Part shown: positions 39,043 to 39,646 of the stretch, in pieces
Numbering within the stretch: position 1 is the stretch's first letter
Layout of the letters: every line of letters begins with the position of its first letter
NCBI GenBank assembly: GCA_005879975.1
Contig: VBIL01000075.1
Location: 1 to 39,646, forward strand
Length of the DNA: 39,646 nt
Source of the DNA: Chloroflexota bacterium
Lineage (GTDB): Bacteria > Chloroflexota > Limnocylindria > P2-11E
Direction: 5' to 3'
Position numbers and translations under genes: made by a program
Notes under the pieces: generated by a model
Databases searched by the model: none
The model's input: only the letters and a program-made list of their open reading frames with translations
Told to the model about the DNA's origin: nothing

Positions 39043-39646
39043 GCCGTCGCTAGGGTGTCGCGTTGGGCGGCGATCCGAGCGATCAAAGCCGGCGTCGCGT
39101 TCCCTCCGCTGACGACGAGCACCGTTTTTCGGCCAGTGGGATCGACCTTTCCCGCTCGGACCGCGGCCAGCGGAGCGGCGCCGGACGGTTCGACGAGAAG
39201 CGAGAGCCGGTCCAGGTATTCGTAGGTCGCGCGCTCGAGGTCGTCGTCGCTCACGGTGACGAATTCGTCGACGTAGCGGGCAGCGAGGGCCACGTTCAGC
39301 GCATCCGTGCTCTTCGCGACGAGCTTGTCCGCCACGCTGTGTGGGTGCTCGAGCGTGATCGGCCGGCCCGCCCGCACCGATCGTCCGACGGCATCCGCGC
39401 CGTCCGGCTCGACGCCCACGACCCGGACGGCGGGCCGCGACGAGCGCATCGCGAGCGCGATCCCGGTGATGAGTCCGCCGCCGCCGACGGCGACGATCAC
39501 GAGCTCGACCTCCGGAAGGTCCTCGAGGACCTCGAGGCCGATCGTGCCCTGACCCGCGACGATCAGCGGATCGGCGTAGGGGTGCACGAGGGTCTTGCCC
39601 TGCTCGTGCTCGATCCGATGCGCGAGCGCGAGCGTGTCGTCGTACA
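39039..39646 (-). CDS. Threonine/serine ammonia-lyase (partial, 5' end beyond the window)
   Basis: The C-terminal ~202 residues of a PLP fold-type II dehydratase that deaminates threonine (or serine) to 2-oxobutyrate (or pyruvate). Visible are the HPYADPLIVAGQGTIGLEVL segment, the PLP phosphate loop AVGGGGLITGIA, the VVGVEPDGADAV strand and the C-terminal VVSGGN loop. The lysine motif (SxGNxxQ) lies outside the window. There is no ACT-domain extension, so this is the short catabolic or serine/threonine racemase-like form and not the long biosynthetic IlvA. It reads in from the right edge and shares its transcript with yjbQ through an ATGA overlap. Confidence 0.92.
   Translation of the reverse strand, partial: YDDTLALAHRIEHEQGKTLVHPYADPLIVAGQGTIGLEVLEDLPEVELVIVAVGGGGLITGIALAMRSSRPAVRVVGVEPDGADAVGRSVRAGRPITLEHPHSVADKLVAKSTDALNVALAARYVDEFVTVSDDDLERATYEYLDRLSLLVEPSGAAPLAAVRAGKVDPTGRKTVLVVSGGNATPALIARIAAQRDTLATA

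Noticed and set aside
1-39646. tRNA, rRNA, phage or insertion-sequence genes
   Set aside because: No cloverleaf-like or rRNA-like stretch, integrase, transposase or phage structural motif was seen on either strand.

Overview
The window is about 40 kb of very GC-rich bacterial chromosome, tightly packed with genes. GTG and TTG starts are frequent, and stop and start codons often overlap as ATGA or GTGA. I see no phage, plasmid, transposase, CRISPR or RNA gene. Gene content suggests an uncultivated free-living bacterium. It has a MurNAc-recycling operon, menaquinone-type methylation, fatty-acid activation and oxidation, LuxR/cyclase signal ATPases, a sulfite-oxidase-like molybdoenzyme and TldD/TldE. 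Protein style and base composition point to Chloroflexota or a neighbouring terrestrial phylum; this is an inference, not a measured assignment.

Layout. 1-5.8 kb (minus): a MurNAc recycling operon transcribed as RusA-like protein, NagZ, serine hydrolase, AnmK, BadF-type amino-sugar kinase, MurQ. 5.8-15.4 kb: a short class III cyclase-domain protein, a membrane-anchored sulfite-oxidase-like enzyme, an S9 peptidase with a GNAT acetyltransferase, small unknown proteins, and a 1156-residue cyclase-ATPase-TPR-LuxR regulator. 15.4-20.4 kb: small unknown proteins, a DUF72 protein, a two-gene ABC-2 exporter, an unknown eight-helix membrane protein and a PIG-L deacetylase. 20.4-24.1 kb (plus): UbiE/MenG methyltransferase, acyl-CoA dehydrogenase and acyl-CoA ligase. 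24.1-25.9 kb: a SUMF1-like protein lacking the catalytic cysteines and an Ntn asparaginase. 25.8-32.7 kb (minus): one long operon running SDR, NUDIX, nicotinate phosphoribosyltransferase, TSUP transporter, metallo-beta-lactamase-fold hydrolase, a three-domain acyl-ligase/carrier/acyltransferase fusion, NUDIX. 32.7-39.6 kb (minus, after one small plus-strand membrane protein): threonine ammonia-lyase (cut by the window edge), YjbQ, TldD, TldE, an alpha/alpha-toroid protein, a BtrH/C39-like cysteine protein and UppP.

The most unusual signal is a structured repeat present three times: once between the acyl-CoA dehydrogenase and acyl-CoA ligase genes, and twice in tandem between tldD and tldE. 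It always lies just behind the stop codon of the upstream gene and in the same orientation as transcription. It carries a hairpin whose stem changes on both sides at once. Part of the host junction is duplicated at each site, so the upstream gene keeps an intact end: 29 bp at one site and the tldD-stop/tldE-start overlap at the other. Between tldD and tldE the two units read as short open frames chained by ATGA overlaps. A second oddity is that tldD has no ATG, GTG or TTG start for its conserved N-terminus; an ATC codon stands six bases behind a perfect GGAGGT.

Functionally, the left operon would recover cell-wall amino sugars, the middle would activate and oxidise fatty acids, and the fused acyltransferase would pass fatty acids towards phospholipids. 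The right-hand block joins the TldD/TldE peptidase pair with undecaprenyl-phosphate recycling and two poorly known proteins.
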